In this document: one piece after another, positions 62,949 to 64,000 of the stretch
Numbering within the stretch: the stretch's first letter is position 1
Layout: each line of letters begins with the position of its first letter
Source: Desulfoferrobacter suflitae
Lineage (GTDB): Bacteria; Desulfobacterota; Syntrophobacteria; Syntrophobacterales; Syntrophobacteraceae
NCBI RefSeq assembly: GCF_022603395.1
Contig: NZ_JAIBKA010000003.1
Location: forward strand, 124,001-188,000
Direction of reading: 5' to 3'
Length of the DNA stretch: 64,000 bases
The notes under the pieces: model-generated
What the model was told of the DNA's origin: nothing
The model's input: only the letters and a program-made list of their open reading frames with translations
The model's database searches: none
Position numbers and translations under genes: made by a program

Positions 62949-64000
62949 TCAAATCGCCTCGAGGGCGGAGTGCACCTGGGCCTTCAGTTGCCCCAGGGTG
63001 AACCCGTGCACATAGACGCCTTCCTTCGGGCAGGTCGCCTGGCACAGGCCGCAGCCCTTGCACAGGGCGCTGTCGGTCACGATGCGCTTATGCGTGGCCC
63101 CATCGCGCTGGTACTCCTCCAACTTGATCGCCCGATAGGGGCAGACATCCAGGCAAAGGGCGCAGCCGTCGCATTTTTCCGTGACGAAGGACTTGATGGC
63201 GTCCAGCTCCATGGTGGTCTTGGAGAGGATCACGTTGGCCCGGGATGCCGCCGCCTTGGCCTGGCCCACCGCCTCGTCGATGGGCTTGGGGTAGTTGCAC
63301 AATCCCGCCAGGAACAAGCCGTCCACCGTCATGTCCACCGGGCGCAGCTTGGGATGGGCCTCATTGAGGAAACCATCCTCGTTCTGGCCGCACTTGTAAA
63401 GCTCCACCAGTTCGTGGTTGTCGTGCGGCACGATGGCTGACGCCAGCACCAGATAGTCGGCGGGGAGCTGGATGTCGCGCTGCAAAATGGGATCGAACAC
63501 GTCCACGGCAAGTGCGCCGCCATTCTGTGACGCCTTCGGTTTGCGCTCCACCTCGTAGCGGATGAAGATGACGCCCCGCTCGCGCGCTTTCACGTAAAGG
63601 TCCTCCCGTTCACCGTAGGTGCGCACGTCGCGGTTCAGAACATAAATGTTCATGTCCGGATTGAGCTCTTTCAGCTTCAACGCGCTCTGCACCGAGTGGG
63701 TGCAGCAGACGCGGCTGCAGTAAGGTCGCTCCGGCTCGCGGGAGCCGACGCACTGGATGAAGACCACGTTTTGCGCCGTTTTCACCTGCGCCGGATGGTC
63801 CCTCAGTTCGGCGTCGAAATCGAGATGGGTCATGACCTTCGGGTGCTGACCGTAGAGGTATTCCGTCGGCCTGTGCTCTTTGGCCCCGGTGGCGATGACG
63901 GCAGCCCCGTAAGTGACCGCGCGCATCTCGCCGTCGATTTCGACCTTGCTGACAAAATTGCCCACCGAGCCGATGCAGGTCTTGATCTGCGCGTTCTTGT
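62949..64000 (-). CDS. hdrA: HdrA, heterodisulfide-reductase-type flavin subunit, N-terminus outside window
   Basis: The C-terminal 350 residues of HdrA, the FAD protein that bifurcates electrons between a low-potential acceptor and a disulfide-like acceptor. Seen: VIATGAKEHRP of the FAD region, the YCSRVCCTHSVQSALKLKE motif with plain cysteines (no TGA here), a LAGLCNYPKPIDEAVGQA FAD-binding segment, and two C-terminal 4Fe-4S sites (CDGCALCLDVCPYRA and CKGCGLCQATCP). The frame is open to the right edge at 64000. HdrB and HdrC are not in the window. First in-window gene of the hdrA-mvhD-frhB-mvhG-mvhA operon. Confidence 0.95.
   Translation of the reverse strand, partial: KNAQIKTCIGSVGNFVSKVEIDGEMRAVTYGAAVIATGAKEHRPTEYLYGQHPKVMTHLDFDAELRDHPAQVKTAQNVVFIQCVGSREPERPYCSRVCCTHSVQSALKLKELNPDMNIYVLNRDVRTYGEREDLYVKARERGVIFIRYEVERKPKASQNGGALAVDVFDPILQRDIQLPADYLVLASAIVPHDNHELVELYKCGQNEDGFLNEAHPKLRPVDMTVDGLFLAGLCNYPKPIDEAVGQAKAAASRANVILSKTTMELDAIKSFVTEKCDGCALCLDVCPYRAIKLEEYQRDGATHKRIVTDSALCKGCGLCQATCPKEGVYVHGFTLGQLKAQVHSALEAI

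Noticed and set aside
62949-64000. A third selenocysteine in HdrA
   Set aside because: HdrA of some organisms has Sec, but here the YCSRVCC motif uses ordinary cysteine codons and no in-frame TGA is present in the visible part.

Overview
The window looks like chromosome of an anaerobic, selenoprotein-making Desulfobacterota (deltaproteobacterium), most like the sulfate-reducing or syntrophic Syntrophobacter/Desulforhabdus group. That placement is an inference from gene content: an Mvh/Hdr hydrogenase module, SelB, an acyl-CoA carboxyltransferase of the methylmalonyl-CoA type, an NrfH-like plus octaheme cytochrome pair and a ferritin-like protein. No insertion sequence, phage gene, rRNA operon, CRISPR array or tRNA was recognised. 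Coding density is high, with about 52 genes supported.

Layout. 1-2.3 kb: end of a SagB-type oxidoreductase and a small exported protein. 2.3-5.6 kb: a divergent EF-G paralogue, then a small unknown gene coupled to a Mog-like cofactor gene. 5.7-9.1 kb: a minus-strand operon of TPR lipoprotein, LolA-like lipoprotein, Mut7-C protein and a coiled-coil protein. 9.3-11.8 kb: a Memo-family protein converging on an HD-domain protein, with both stop codons inside one palindrome. 11.9-13.4 kb: epmA and efp. 13.6-16.3 kb: enolase and a large left-handed beta-helix protein. 16.4-27.1 kb: housekeeping genes on the minus strand (holC, a BI-1 membrane protein, a Mth938-like protein, dnaE with a U32 protein, purB, trkA/trkH). 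27.3-32.7 kb: nfo, a carboxyltransferase with a clear promoter and terminator, an M20 hydrolase and small proteins. 33-35 kb: selB. 35.8-38.7 kb: cytochrome pair, a YkgJ-type protein and a ferritin-like protein. 38.7-45.6 kb: treY-treZ-glgX trehalose operon. 46.5-50.7 kb: a spermidine/putrescine-type ABC transporter. 51.2-53.6 kb: a fused lysine 2,3-aminomutase-like protein. 53.7-57.5 kb: YqaE, a DOMON-like protein coupled to a small-molecule kinase, and an SLH-anchored serine protease. 57.7-58.6 kb: YitT family. 58.8-64 kb: hdrA (partial), mvhD, an frhB-like gene, mvhG and mvhA on the minus strand.

The main discovery is in the last 5 kb. Two genes of the hydrogenase/heterodisulfide-reductase operon carry an in-frame TGA exactly where the family has an essential metal-binding cysteine. 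In mvhD it is the fourth cysteine, and the gene continues 75 codons past it. In mvhA it is the first cysteine of the C-terminal Ni-binding motif (DPUxxCxxH), and the gene continues 30 codons. Both TGA codons are followed, after exactly 16 nt, by a perfect 6-bp stem with a 5-nt TGGAY loop, as expected of a bacterial SECIS. SelB is encoded 24 kb away. The complex is therefore best read as a [NiFeSe] hydrogenase with a second selenocysteine in its electron-transfer subunit. Conventional calling would truncate both genes, to 449 and 67 residues.

Other points of interest are the 822-residue KamA-like protein whose second half repeats the barrel without the radical-SAM cysteines, a Memo protein with a PqqD-like front domain, an HAO-like octaheme cytochrome paired with a tetraheme quinol dehydrogenase, EpmA/EF-P without a local EpmB, and a serine protease carrying three cysteine-marked SLH repeats in a presumably Gram-negative cell.
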